Origin: Sepioteuthis lessoniana
Lineage: Eukaryota > Mollusca > Cephalopoda > Myopsida > Loliginidae
Length of the DNA: 64,000 nucleotides
NCBI GenBank assembly: GCA_963585895.1
Contig: OY757917.1
Location: 101,488,368 to 101,552,367 of the forward strand
Direction of reading: 5' to 3'
This document shows, piece after piece, positions 23,045 through 36,437 of the stretch. Position 1 is the first letter of the stretch. Each line of letters opens with the position of its first letter. Both the position numbers and the translations under genes were made by a program. The notes below the pieces were generated by a model. It saw nothing but the letters and a program-made list of their open reading frames with translations, had not been told where the DNA came from and ran no database searches.

Positions 23045-23177
23045 CTTGAACATATCAAATGATTTAGAAAAAAATCAACCTGTATATAAATATTTCAACT
23101 TATATTGCAAATATTAATACAGAAGTTCTTTAACAATATAGTTGTTTACTATTTTTCCACCAATACAAGTGGTCTTC

Positions 23178-23395
23178 ATGCTGATGGCCGAGGGGGAAAA
23201 AAAAGCATGAATCCAACTATTCTCCCCACTCCTACCAGCTATGGGGGCAAACTAGGGTTTTTTTTTAATTGTATTACAGCAACCAGTCAACAAAGAGGAA
23301 AACTGAATACAAATCAACAGTACTTCAATAAAAATAAAAAAATTGATCTTGTGTAACATCCTGCTCTCACAGCGGTGGTCTGTGTTTGAATACAA
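23178..23395 (+). mobile_element. SINE family B copy, worn
   Basis: GCATGAATCCAACTATTCTC and CCAGCTATGGGGGCAAAC, then TTGATCTTGTGTAACATCCT at the end. The tRNA-like head is lost. Confidence 0.65.
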
Positions 23396-23514
23396 GAAAA
23401 GGGCCATGATTTTGATTGCTTTTTTGCAAGTAACAAAGTCTTCTCTATTCAGACAATTGTGTTACACTAACTGTAGTCTTATGCCAAACTTGGTAAATAT
23501 AAATATTTATTAAG

Positions 23515-23718
23515 TTTAACAACTTTTGTGGATTATCTAATGCCTAAGCCATCCTTGTAGAAGAACAGTAGTGGTACTATTTAACCCATAGCTAAGGAAG
23601 GATAAAAGGAGTTCATGCCTTTTCCAAGGGTGTTAGTCTGAAAACGAACTTAATAGCATGACTAGAGTCTGAACTCGCTCACAATGATATCGCCATCCAG
23701 CACATTAACCATGGTGCT
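23515..23718 (-). mobile_element. SINE family C copy
   Basis: Tail remnant GTGGATTATCTAATGCC; body AGCCATCCTTGTAGAAGAAC and TTCATGCCTTTTCCAAGGGT; head on minus TGGTTAATGTGCTGGATGGC (A-box-like) with GCGAGTTCAGACTC (B-box-like). Confidence 0.75.
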
Positions 23719-24214
23719 TTCTATTATGTTTAAGCCAAAGAGAAATAAGATTGTATAGCACCAAGTACTCAGCTTGTTTGTTTGCTATAAAAAAAATAAA
23801 TAAAATGAATATTAAAAAAAAAAAAAAAAAAAAAATAGGCCTTTGAAATCTCGTTTTAAACTGGGTTTGAACCACCACTACCATCTCTTGTGCTTATACG
23901 TAAATCACATTTGATCAGGTCTGTTATTTCAACTTTCTAACTCAATTTCATAATCAACATCTGCATAAACAACTGGTTCTTTAACAAACAGAAATTAATG
24001 ACAAGTAATTTTCTTAATATTTCAAGGTTTATCATTATCATTAAAAAGATAAAACGAACAAGTACTTAAAACAGTAGAGCAGACTTTTAAATCAATATCT
24101 TTAAAACATTTTGTTATATATTGACCCTTGACCAAACTGACAATCAAGAGATGCACCTGTGTAAATAAGTGGAAGAACAGCGGAAGCAGGTGGGTGTTGG
24201 AAAATAATATAACC

Positions 24215-24385
24215 AGGTGCCCGAGCGGTTCAAGTCAGTTCGAGACAGGATGCTGAAGTAAGAACCAGCTTGCAGACTGAGGGCTTTGCGGACCTCAGTG
24301 ACCCACGGTTGAGCAACCCAAGATGCAAAAGAAGTGCTGCTATGGTTGAGGAAGAACTTAGGTCAATATAGCAGTCCGTCCTTGT
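24215..24385 (+). mobile_element. Possible tRNA-Ser/Leu-like SINE fragment
   Basis: GGTGCCCGAGCGGTTCAAG resembles the D-arm of a class II tRNA, and GTTCGAGACAGG lies close after it, but no cloverleaf can be drawn and no second copy is in the window. Weak call. Confidence 0.3.
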
Positions 24386-24594
24386 CTCCACTCATTTCTC
24401 ACACACAACTAACATCACTCCTTTTGAAAATAAAGTGTGAGAGATTTATATTTTTATAAAGAAGCGTATTTGTTCGTTCATTGGTGTTGTTCATTACCGG
24501 TTGATTGTTTCCGCATATATTTGTATATGTATACGTGTAGTTGTATGTGGCTATACAACAATTTCCTAAAAAATAATCTGATGCAATGGAACTC

Positions 24595-25018
24595 GATATT
24601 TGTCTGCCTCTCACCAGACAGGACTTGACACAAGGTCAATGTCCCGAAGGTCGATTATAGTGAGGGTTTAAGGGAGGGCAAGGTCGTGCAAGAGCCAAGG
24701 CTCAAGCCCTGCTTGACTATGCCGGTCATTGGCCCACTAAGTGCAGTGTGGGCCAGATGAGCCTAGCTGGACATGGACCTAAATCTGGGTCCAGGCACGT
24801 ATGCCTGATTACAGCTTAAACTGGACAGTAAGGTCCAGTGCTATACAAAGATGACAAAGATGTCAGTGTTGCAGCTCACACACTCGAAGTTGGCCCAGCC
24901 GAAGGTGGCCCAGCCAAAGCTGGGAGGGGGGGGCCTTTCATTCTTAAGTCTGCCATGGAGCATTGACCATCCGGCACGAATGCCAGACAGTCCACTGAAC
25001 AGTCAGCAAAAAAACCCC
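24595..25018. mobile_element. 424-bp insertion with 14-bp target-site duplication
   Basis: ATGCAATGGAACTC occurs at 24581-24594 and again at 25019-25032, exactly flanking a GC-richer block that ends GTCAGCAAAAAAACCCC. Inside, GGCCCAGCCGAAGGTGGCCC and a similar GCCCAGCCAAAGCTGGG stand in tandem. The perfect duplication shows a recent insertion; the family is not recognised. Confidence 0.75.
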
Positions 25019-25082
25019 ATGCAATGGAACTCATTTCTAAGATTATGTAAACATTATTATAAATAAAAAGACAATTACTTAC

Positions 25083-25221
25083 CTGTAACTGTTGTGCAGA
25101 CATTGCAATGCTCGACGGAAAACTCCATCTTCAGTATCACAACCAATGATGCTGAGATCTTTCAGTTGCTTTTTGTCAAGCAAATCACCAATTACATCCA
25201 GTAATTTTGGATTATTTAAGC
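25083..25221 (-). CDS. LRRC41: LRRC41-like exon, LRR
   Basis: Acceptor is a pure T30 run followed by CCAG; donor GTAAGTAATTG. Encodes provisional residues 911-955, including NNPKLLDVIGDLLD, the LRR strand LKDLSIIGC and FRRALQCLHNSY. Phase 1 in, phase 2 out. Confidence 0.9.
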
Positions 25222-25225
25222 CTGG

Positions 25226-25255
<30 letters not shown>
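25226..25255 (-). promoter_or_regulatory. Homopolymer polypyrimidine tract of a splice acceptor
   Basis: In the gene's sense this is thirty uninterrupted T directly before CCAG of the 25221 exon. It is the U2AF-binding tract of that acceptor and a length-unstable homopolymer at once. Confidence 0.75.
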
Positions 25256-25258
<3 letters not shown>

Positions 25259-25469
25259 ATTTACTTAACTTCATAACTAACATTAATTTGATTAAACTTT
25301 TTTTGTTGTTTTTTTGGACAACATTTTGGTCATTTTATGCAGAAGTCAGTTTAACAATTATAGTTTCCATTTATATAAGGTACAAAAATAAAACTTCACA
25401 ATCATTTTAAACAGGTAAATACTTCAATACTTAGAAAAACAATGTTTTAAGAGCCGATGTATTGACGCA

Positions 25470-25700
25470 GTAAAGTCAAGCAGACCAATTTGATCAGTAC
25501 AAGGAACTCTAACAGGTACTACCAAACAGAGTCAGAGTGGACCTGGGAGTAATGACAACAAAATAGTGACCCCAGAGATTCTGAACAGGAGCCTCACCAC
25601 CAGATACAGTTTAGCGTCATAGCCAGGACACCTCTTTGTTAGAAGGAACCTTTCTGCAGGACATAATCAACATATTTTACACTTGGCAGACAGGATAGAA
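25470..25700 (-). mobile_element. SINE family A-prime copy, partial
   Basis: TCAGAGTGGACCTGGGAGTA, GGAGCCTCACCACCAGATAC and the worn head. The tail part is absent. Confidence 0.6.
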
Positions 25701-25965
25701 CAAATATTAACATAATTAGAGATAAATTAGAAAATAGATATTTTTTTGAATACAGAGATCAAAGAATGAAGATAAAAACAAATAAATGATTTATAAAGTC
25801 CAGCAGTAAACAACCGTTTAGTAAACAGTTTAGTGAAAAAGGATATCAAGGTTACCCGTTGACAGATGACCCTACATAAAGAATCAAAAATAAAAATAGC
25901 AACATGCAGGCTAGATGTAATCCAATCAGGCTGATTGGATGACATTAAAGGCTGCACTAATGTGT

Positions 25966-26375
25966 GGTTGGTTGGTTGGTTGTTTTATGGTATATCAACC
26001 CCTTTTTGAGTCCTTTAATGCCGAATTAAGTCTTTTCAAGCTTCAAACAATTCAGTTTAGTGTAAGTATAGTTTTTTTTTTATTTACACTAATGTCAAAA
26101 CAGTCCTATTCTAAGCAATTCAGTTTAGTGTAAGTACACAGTTTAGTTCTATTTGACCCACAGATATGACCCTTTCAGGTGCTACCACTCCGGGCTAAAG
26201 TGGACCTGGGAGTGATAGCAATGAAGGGATACTCCATATTTCCCAAAGCTTCAGCATCATTGAAGGCTCCTCATCAAATTGTTTAGTGTCATATACTGGA
26301 CACACATTGGGGAGGAGGTCGTACCCCACTACATTGAAGCAGTTGGTGTATTCTACAGCCTCAGCTGACTGGGCA
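25966..26375 (-). mobile_element. SINE family A copy with (GGTT)n tail
   Basis: Left end GGTTGGTTGGTTGGTTG, then the shared tail (TATATCAACCCCTTTT, TTTAATGCC), modules, body and head ATTCTACAGCCTCAGCTGAC. The GGTT repeat is the element's simple-repeat 3' end. Confidence 0.8.
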
Positions 26376-26914
26376 ATGTGCGTGTGTGTGTGTTAAATTC
26401 TAATGAATGAAAATTTCTAGACAGAAGCCCTGAAAGTCAGAGTGAGAAGATAAAAGTACAAACAATATTATACTTTCATCTCTGAGTCTGGTAAATACCA
26501 GAATAGGATTTTGAAATGTAATTATCCTTATTGGGCCTATGAGATCTAATTCATTCTTCAAACTGGCCTTAAAAAATAAATAACCCTGCTCTAAAAGAAA
26601 TATCTCCAAAAATAAACATTAAGAGTCCTGTTTATAAATTGATTTTTTTCTTCTACCAGATGATTACTTTCAACACATTATCAGCAGCTGATAATTCAAC
26701 AGAAATGAATAAGTGATTTTATTTATATTTCAAGGTTTATTTGTATCATTAAAAAGATCAAATGAATTGAATGAAGCTGCAAAAATCAACCATCAATCTT
26801 GTCCATTAAATATCATAAATGACCTAAAAACATTTCACTCAGGCTTATAGTGTTTTACAATTTGCGAATGAATAAGGTTTCTTAGAAAATTTTTCATACA
26901 AGAGTTTATATTTA

Positions 26915-27125
26915 TCCAACCCCTCCACAACTTGGGCAGGATTTGACACAAGGTCAATTTTTAAGCAGAGTAAAAGCCGGTTTGAAATCCGAGTTATCTT
27001 CTAGACTGGTTTCCTAACTAAGGAACATAGTCTACCCTACTATTTACCCAGAGCTGGAGGAAGAATAGATGGATTCATGCCTTTCTCAAGGGCATTAGCA
27101 CAAAGTGAAACACAAACAGCCTAGT
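26915..27125 (-). mobile_element. SINE family B copy
   Basis: CAACCCCTCCACAACTTGGG, GACACAAGGTCAATTTTTAA and CAGAGCTGGAGGAAGAATAG in minus sense. The tRNA-like head is mostly lost. Confidence 0.75.
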
Positions 27126-29160
27126 CCATTAATTGACAATAGAAAAGGTTACTGAAAAGTAACCAGCCTAACTAAAAAAGTTATAGAAAATTTAGAAATA
27201 ATGTGCAAAGTGTACTGCACAACAAGAGGAATATGTAGAATGGTATTTACTTATGTTTTATGACTATAAATTATGGGGTCAAGCCAAAATCTTTTTATCA
27301 CCAGCTTTGAAGAAAAAATTTATAGAAGAAATATTTCTTTACAATGTCATTATAGAAAATGCAAAACTTTATTTTACATAAAATCCTAAAAGCTATTTGT
27401 ACTTTTGAGAAAATTTATCTTTCTAAAATTTGTTCAAAATTATTGGATGTTTTAAAATTTGTTTTTGTTACCATAATTCAGCTAATTTACTTGATAACCT
27501 TCTGCCCATGTACAAGTTATTTCCAACTAATGTCCATGAATAATTTGAAAAAGAAATGGTCAGCAATTTTACAATCTGAAGAGAGAAGAATTCTTTTTTT
27601 CCATACAGATTTTACAACTGACAGCAGCAACAGAATGGACTGGTTAATTGTTGCAATCAAAGATAATAAAATCAATATCATTCGGCTTCCAAAAACTACA
27701 GAAAGTATCTGGCATGTAGAATGCTTTTCCAAAACCCTTTTAGTCGGTAGGAATACAACAAACCAGTTTTAGAATTAGACTAACTATTAGGAACATTTTG
27801 AAAGCAATTTTTTTTTCGATACTTAAAAACAAATAAGTAAATACATAAAATAAGAAATGAATAAAAAAGATTACAATTAAAAAATTGTTTATTTGTAATT
27901 CTTCTGCTTCTCCCCACGCTTTTCCTTCAGTTGTCTAAGAATTGAGTTATCTCCCCTGCACAAGTCATTCGACAGTTTTCTAAAATGAAGAAATCCACGT
28001 TGATGAACTTTCAGATTATTAAGGCTAACAACAAATTTATTTCTAACAATATACACTTAATTTATTGGGATTAACAAGTTCGTCGTGATCGTTATAGTGA
28101 CTGTAGTAACCAGGATGAGGAAACAGGTCAGAAGAGATTAACAATTTAGTAATATATAAAAATATTTGTGAATATGATTATTTTATATAATTATCACAAT
28201 CGTGAATAAGACATTTAAAAAATAAATAAATAAATAAATAAATAAAAGAGCTATTTGAATAAAATGAAAATGAAATAGTCGTTTCAAATGTGGAATAATT
28301 CTATTTCCCTTACAGTCTGTCAATACTTGAGATGGGGGGAGGGAGATAGCGTAAACGTATGAAAAAGAATTAAATTTCAAGAGTGTGTTTTTGATAACGA
28401 TAAAATTATTTAAAAGGATTAAATAATTTTAAGGTTGAAATAAACAGAAAATGAAATAAAATAAAACAAAAGTTCAAAAAAAAAAAAAAAAAAAAAAAAG
28501 ACACTGCTTCGTACTCAATTACCTCAGTTCAAAGCGCGAGATGAAAACTTCAAGGTAGACTACTCTGCTATTTCAAAATACAGATTAACCTCCCTTCAAT
28601 AAACCTTGACTTGTACAAATAGACTATCTGTAAATTATTTTGTTATTGCCGCTTTAACAAAAGTGAAGGATTCTAATCAGCATTTAAGTTTTTATACAGA
28701 GAATTTAAATGAACGAAAAATAAAAAATAGAATGTTTTGGCCAAACATAAATCCCGGTGAAAAAAATTATCATTCAGTTGATAACAGACAGGAGAGTTAA
28801 ATAGATATATCAAACATAAGAACTTTTGTAATATATAAAATGACACAAGGAAAACTTTAAAAACTTGAAAAATTGTAACAACTGCTTTTTCATTTGAGAT
28901 GTGCAACATTTTCCTAAAGATTTATTAAAAGTTAACAGTTAAAAGAAAACACAAACAAAAAAGTTTGTTTATTCAAATTCACCCTAAAAAATTGTTTTCA
29001 GATTAAAAGAAAGTAGGGGGTGTTAAACATAGAATTTTATTTTTTTAATTTTAAGACCCAAATTGTCAATATTATTTCCAGAAAAGAATTATAGGCAGAT
29101 CTATACAAATAAAGAGTTTTTACTAAATGATATTAAAAACAAAAAAGGTAACTGTCCTCT
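27126..29160. other. Intron sequence, no gene recognised
   Basis: AT-rich, with an A-run at 28475-28499. The longest open frame (27359-27772, plus) codes a peptide I cannot match. Nothing suggests an exon of the minus-strand gene; the phases on either side already join. Confidence 0.55.
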
Positions 29161-29172
29161 ACAGAGTTTTGG

Positions 29173-29594
29173 CTGGTTGGTTGAGTTTTATGGCATATCA
29201 ACCTTTGTTAGGTTATTTAATGCCAAATCTATTTTTATATAAATAGTTCTATTTCAAACAATTCAGTTTAGCATGAGTCTTCAGTTTAATTGTCAAAAAC
29301 ATTTCTATTTCAAGCTATTCAGTTTAGTCAAACAGTTCTAATTCAAATAATTCAGTTTAGCATAAGTATGCAGTTTAGTTCTATTTAAGCCATAGATAGG
29401 GCCCTATTAGATGCTACTACTCCAAGCCAGAGTGGACCTAGGAGGAATGGCAATAAAGGGGTGCTCCACATTCCCCAAAGCTCCAGCACTACTGGAACCT
29501 CACCATCAGATTGTTTAGTATAATATCCAAGACACTCGTCGAGGGAGGCTTACCCCTCTGCAGAGGTATTCTACAGCCCAAGCTGACTGAGCAA
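29173..29594 (-). mobile_element. Complete SINE family A with 12-bp target-site duplication
   Basis: ACAGAGTTTTGG stands at 29161-29172 and again at 29595-29606, defining both ends of family A: a 422-bp element whose sense 5' end is the GCTCAGTCAGCTTGGGC head and whose 3' end is the tail hairpin plus a CCAACC-like end. No clear Pol III A/B boxes are visible in its head. Confidence 0.85.
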
Positions 29595-30039
29595 ACAGAG
29601 TTTTGGTGCTGAACAATACTTTTATTTGAATGATAATCATTTTTCTTAGCATAAAACAAGTTTTAATTATCATTTCTAAAAGGATTATTATTATTATTAT
29701 TGTCACCATTTTATATGAACAATAATTTTTTTGTTAGAATCATCATTATCACTATATGAAATTAAGCCCAAATGTTTCCAGTTTATACTAACTGAATTTC
29801 TTAGAGAAACAGACATATGTTTGTTATATAATTTATTACAGAGATCAACTACAGACTGATAATATTCAATGAATGATAAATTAGTTTATAAATTAAAATA
29901 TTTAAAATTTAAACACTTGGTTTAAAAAAATAAAAAGTTTTAGAAGTATTCATTCTTCCTCAAAATCTATAAAACATTAGACAGAAGATAGAGGCCTTCA
30001 GTTCAGTAAAAAGTTTCAATATCTAATTTCATATCAGAT

Positions 30040-30325
30040 GTATTGACCCAACCCCTCCCCCATAAGCAGGATGAGACATTAAGTCAACTTTTAAGCAAAG
30101 TTTAACAAGTTTGAATTCAAAATTTCTCTTCTAGACTGGTTGCTATACCAAAATTAGGAGAGCTCAGTCAACCCTACTATTAATCACAAGAGAGAATAGT
30201 TAGATGCATACCTTTCCCAAAAGTCTTAACACTAAATGAAATATAAAAAACCTTATCTAGATTTGAACTCTGGTGACCATATCCATTTCCTAAGACAATA
30301 ACCGTTGCATCATGAGTACCTCCAT
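30040..30325 (-). mobile_element. SINE family B copy
   Basis: TTGACCCAACCCCTCC at the left, TAAGTCAACTTTTAAG, and at the head CCATTTCCTAAGACAATAAC with TACCTCC. Near full length but diverged. Confidence 0.75.
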
Positions 30326-30840
30326 ACAATATTAATGAATGTTTTAGAATTAAACAAGTTTCAATCATCATTTCTGAAAGGATTATTATTATTATTTCAA
30401 ATTAATCTTTTAAAATTGACCATTCCACAACTAAATTTGCTGTGGGTGGGAGAGAGCAGGAAAAAAAATGGGTGTTATATAAGTTGGTATAAAACTCATT
30501 TACCTTACTAAAAAATGAAGTTTTATGAAATTGGAGGACATTTAAGGGATATTGAGATATTCCACAATTAGTTCCAAGAGTCAAAATAAAAGTAAAAAGA
30601 AAAAATTCCTTAATCCTTGTTTTTATCTAAAATTCATTCAATTTTTAAAATTGTGACTTTTGTATGAGAAAGCATAAAAATTCAGAATTTCTTATTGAGT
30701 AAAGCAAACAAAAAATATAAAAAACAAATAAAGTAAATAAAAATATGAAAAATAAATATATTTGACCAAAAATACAAGTGAAGTTTTGGAACTGACATTA
30801 AGATTACTGGAGCTAGGTTTGATGATTTTTATTCAGAGGT

Positions 30841-32225
<1,385 letters not shown>

Positions 32226-32817
32226 TTTCCAAAGACATTGAGATTCAAAAGATTACCTGCTAACTTTGTAAAGTAATATAATCATTTTCATATAGCTGTG
32301 AACGTGTCTTGTTTTATGATTACTTTCAAAACAGTGACCTGGGAAATTCGGATAAAAGTTTTGAAAATAAATTTTAAAACTTAATGTTATGCTTTTTTTT
32401 TTTGGTCATCTTATGGTCACTGAATATTCATTAAGTTATAATTGAATTTGCATGATTAAAATATATGTCAAAGAAGGAAGAGGTCACCAGCTTTAACCAT
32501 TTCTTGAGGGGAGAAAAAAATAAAATGTCAGAAAGGAAGTTTAGCATTCAAAAATTAATGTAATTTGTATCAAACTAGAAAAAGTCAACTAGTACAGTTG
32601 CGGATTATATATATCAAATTAAAAGATGATTGACAGTTCACAACTAGTTTCAACCTGAGGTTATTTTCAGAAGAAAAAGTATTTGTGGAAAGTTTTTAAG
32701 TTTAATTTTTTTTCTTTTTAAAAAAGGAGTTGATTTGCTAAAAGAAAAGTGTTGTAATATGTATTGGTGGTAGAGCATATTCATTAGCTGAAAGAAAAAA
32801 AAATGCATGTGTGTGTG

Positions 32818-32877
<60 letters not shown>

Positions 32878-33267
32878 CAAGAGATATCAGTGAATCACTG
32901 GAGTTAATGAAAGACAAACCAATTTTTCAAATATTAAAATTTCATTTACAAATGAAAAAAAAAAAAAAAAAAAAAAAACTGCTTTAAAACTGACTAAAAA
33001 TGAAAAACTTTAATAAAGTTCCAATAACACTGAATGTACCATTCAATAATAGTTTATTTTTACCTTAATATATATGCCTGAAATTTAGGGGAGATGGAAA
33101 GAGTAGACAAGTTAAAAAAAATTTTTTTTTATTAAAAAAGTCATATTAATCATTATTAATTCTAACTATTTTTCTTCATCTTAATTTTAGTTGCTCTTTT
33201 CATTGCCACTCATCATGGAGAACATGTACTGATTTTTTTTTTTTTTTTTTTTCTAAAATGGCTTTTT
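32226..33267. other. Intron sequence with (GT)n(TA)n at 32809-32872
   Basis: No exon recognised. Also has an A-run at 32955-32978 and T-runs near 33120 and 33233. Confidence 0.6.
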
Positions 33268-33335
33268 AATAGCATGGCTAGTGTTTGAACTCATTTCAAT
33301 GTCACAGTCTGGTGTGTTAACCCCTTTGCCACAGG
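33268..33335 (-). mobile_element. SINE family C head fragment
   Basis: ATAGCATGGCTAGTGTTTGA and GTCTGGTGTGTTAACCCC match the family-C tRNA-like head in minus sense. Confidence 0.5.
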
Positions 33336-33454
33336 AACTCCCCACCCCACATGTAATGGAAACAATTATAAAAGGAAAAGCTTTTAGTGAGATTTGAACT
33401 CAAATCTTTTATCTGAAGGAAACTTGGAAAGTGTTAGATGGTTTTATCCTATTT

Positions 33455-33722
33455 ACCAACCCCTCTGCTCGGACAGGATATGACACAAGGTCAAATTTTA
33501 AGCGGAGTTTTACAGGTTTGAATTCAGAGTTTTCCTTCTCCTAGACTAGTTGCCTCACCAAGGCTGAAGAACCTAGTCTGCCCTACTATTTACCCATAGC
33601 TGGAGGGAGAATAATTGGATTCATACCTTTCCCAAGGGTATTAGTGCGATGTGAAATGCAATCAGTCTCGTCCAGGATTTGAACTCGTGTCGCCGTGTCC
33701 ATTTCATACCACTGGTCACATG
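33455..33722 (-). mobile_element. SINE family B copy, near full length
   Basis: CAACCCCTCTGCTCGGACAG, GACACAAGGTCAAATTTTAA, CCATAGCTGGAGGGAGAATA and, at the head, GGATTTGAACTCGTGTCGCC with CCATTTCATACCA. Well conserved, so fairly young. Confidence 0.85.
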
Positions 33723-34483
33723 ACTTTATAAAACTGTTGGTATGTAAAATCAGGCTTCTTTAAGATTAAAAAATGTATGAGTGTAAAATCATACACGGAG
33801 CTTATCCTTGGGGGGGGGTTCTGATGTGTGTTATTCTTCAGTCATAAAGGTAATGACCCAAATGTGTTGATTTAAAACAACCAAAATTAAGAGAACAAAG
33901 AAAATACTATTTGTTGTTGATAATAGTTGGGGCCCTCAGATCAGTCCCAAAGAACCTGGCAAAGAGACTAGATGAACTGAAGATAAGAATTAAAACCATC
34001 CAGATCATAGCACTATTAAAGTCAGCTAGAATACTTAGAAGAGTTCTGGAGTCCTGAAGAGACTTATATTCACTCTGCCTCCAATGAAAAACTATCAGTT
34101 AAACCTGGTATCAAAAACTAGTGAGAAGAAAACAAGATGGAACAAATACCTCTATAGTATCCCCAAAGAAACTTATCACTATAATGATGTTCTACGAAAA
34201 AAATAAAAGAAATGATTTGCTCACCCAATGGTGACACTGATTTCTTCATCACAGCTGGAGTCTTACATTGGTACCATATCTATAATCAGTCAAGTTTGCA
34301 CGAACATCAATAAATCTAATGTAAGAAAATGATCTCGCACTAAAAAAAGGCAAGATGCAGATGATATCCAACAGAAACTAACATGGATACAGATTATGCA
34401 GATAATTTCGTACTTCTTCCAACCCAAATCTCAGCTGCATAGCCTGGTACAAAGCAGCAAGAAATTGGCTTCTACATGATCTC

Positions 34484-34515
<32 letters not shown>

Positions 34516-34650
34516 CATGTGTTTTAAACAACATGCTGCCAACTCCATAATAAATGACAAGCAGCTGAAATGAAGAGACTTTTTATATATCTCGGTAGCA
34601 ATATCTCATCAACTGAAAGCATAAGAAAAGCAGAGACTGCTATCAATAGG

Positions 34651-35363
34651 TTGGTTGGTTAGTTTATGGCATTTCAACCCTTTTCGGGTCATATAACACC
34701 AAATTCAGTCATTTTGATAAAAGTTTCAAACAATTCAGTTTAGTATAAGTTTAGTTATTCGGGCCATTGGTCTAATGAGTAGAGTGTTCGCTAATTGTCC
34801 AGGAGAGCAGGGTTCAATCCCAGGTTGAGTCATACCAAAGATTAAAAAAATGGTACTTGATGCTACCTTACTTAAAACTCAGCATTATAAGGTAAGGATC
34901 AAGAGTAAAAATGGAGCAATCCAGAGAATGGATTAGCACCCTCCCCAACACCTTAATGTGGTAACTATTGAAAAGAGAGCCTTCGGGTCACCCTTGACTA
35001 AAGTCGCCAACTTTTTATAAGTTTAATTAAATGTCAAAAACAGTTCTACTTCAAACAATTCAATTCAGCATAAGTACAGATTCAATATCAAAAGAGTTCA
35101 TTTTTAAACAATTCATTTTGTGTAATTACAGTTTAGTTTTATTTGATGTATAGATAGGACCCTATCAGGTGCTACCACTACAGGCCAGAGTGGACCTGGG
35201 AGTGATGGCAATAAAGGGGTACTCCACATTCCCCAAAGCTCCAGCATTACTGAATCTTCACCATCAGATTGTTTAGTGTCATATCCAGGATGATTTGTAG
35301 GAGAGTCTTACCCCTTTGCAGAGATGCAGTTGGTGTATTCTACAGTCCCAGCCAACTGGGCCT
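34651..35363 (-). mobile_element. SINE family A inserted in a LINE, with target-site duplication
   Basis: TGCTATCAATAGG at 34638-34650 and TGCTTTCAATAGG at 35364-35376 (one mismatch) flank it; joining them restores the LINE reading frame. The tail hairpin, modules, body and head (AGTCCCAGCCAACTGGG) are all present, and a family-D SINE sits inside. Confidence 0.85.
34754..35015 (+). mobile_element. SINE family D, complete, 10-bp target-site duplication
   Basis: TATAAGTTTA flanks it at 34744-34753 and 35016-35025. The head has GGTCTAATGAGTAGAG (A box) and GGGTTCAATCCCAGG (B box), a good tRNA-type Pol III promoter. The body ends CCTTCGGGTCACCC and GTCGCCAAC. 262 bp. Confidence 0.88.
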
Positions 35364-35619
35364 TGCTTTCAATAGGTTATCAAAATCTAATAAAATAAAA
35401 CAGGAATTCTTCCTTATCAGTACTATAGTATGGCAGCACCACCCAGACTTTATGAAATGCTTGGAGAAAAAGCTAGATGAAAACTACACAAGGCTGCTGC
35501 ATGTTTTGAACAAATCCTGAAAGCAACAGCCCACAAAACACCAGCTGTATGGCCTCTTCCTCCCATCTCACAAACTATCTAAGATGACACAGCTGGAAAT
35601 GCAAATTTGGTTTCATTTA

Positions 35620-35790
35620 ATGGCATATCAACCTTCATGAATTATCTAATTCTAAAACTATCCTTATAGAAGAACACTAGTGGTATTATTTAACCCAGAC
35701 AGGGGAGGAAAGAGGTTTATACCTTTCCAAAGTTTATTAGTACAAAAGTGAATGTAATAGCCCAACTTGCTTACAACAAAGTCACAATCC
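35620..35790 (-). mobile_element. SINE family C copy
   Basis: Shared tail (ATGGCATATCAACCTTC), body ACTATCCTTATAGAAGAACA and TTATACCTTTCCAAAG. A short duplicated AACAAAGTCACAATCCATCA follows (35772-35823). Confidence 0.7.
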
Positions 35791-35973
35791 ATCACTAACA
35801 ACAAAGTCACAATCCATCACTAACAACTTCCTCAACAGAAGCTGAGACAAACTTATAAGAAGTTCTGTAAGCTCTCTCACACAGGAACTCACCAGAGTTG
35901 ACAAATCAGCAAAGATTTATTCACCAGCTGTGCTAAGACACTGGCTACTGTCTATAAGACCTATCAAAAACTA

Positions 35974-36380
35974 GCCCAGTCAGCTAGGGCTGCAGAATAC
36001 ACCAACTGCATCTCTGCAGAGGGGAAAGACTCCTCCCCCGACAAGTGTCCTTATATGACACAAAACAATCTGATGGTGAGGCTTCAGTAATGATGGAGCT
36101 TTGGGGGAATGTGGAGTACCCCTTTATTGTCATCACTCCCAGGTCCACTCTGGCTCTAAGTGGTAGCACCTATGGGTGAAAGAACTGTTTGACATTTAAA
36201 CTGCACTTATACTAAACTGAACTGTTTGATCATTTGCTTAAAAACATTTATCAGTGTAAAAAGAAATGATTACTAGTAAATAGAATTACTCATGTTAGAA
36301 ATAAGTGAAACCATTCAACTGTGTGGAAAAAAAATGAGCTGAAGCTCATTTAAAGATGTTATCTATAAAATGTGTTTAGA

Positions 36381-36437
<57 letters not shown>

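Larger units (their letters stand above)
33905..35612 (+). mobile_element. RTE-like LINE remnant interrupted by SINEs
   Basis: Before the SINE: broken frames with pieces like QIMQIISYFFQPKSQLH and LGSNISSTESI up to KAETAINR. After it: LSKSNKIKQEFFLISTIVW, CLEKKLDENYTRLLHVLNKS and a QLYGL-like end. These are successive parts of the RT C-terminal region of the same family as 13140-13707. Contains an A-run at 34481-34512. Non-functional. Confidence 0.75.

Noticed and set aside
27359-27772. 137-codon plus-strand ORF as a gene
   Set aside because: No recognisable domain, AT-driven composition, inside an intron of the minus-strand gene, no splice borders.
34754-34835. tRNA gene at the 5' part of SINE D
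   Set aside because: Good A/B boxes but no cloverleaf, and the block recurs as part of a longer SINE.
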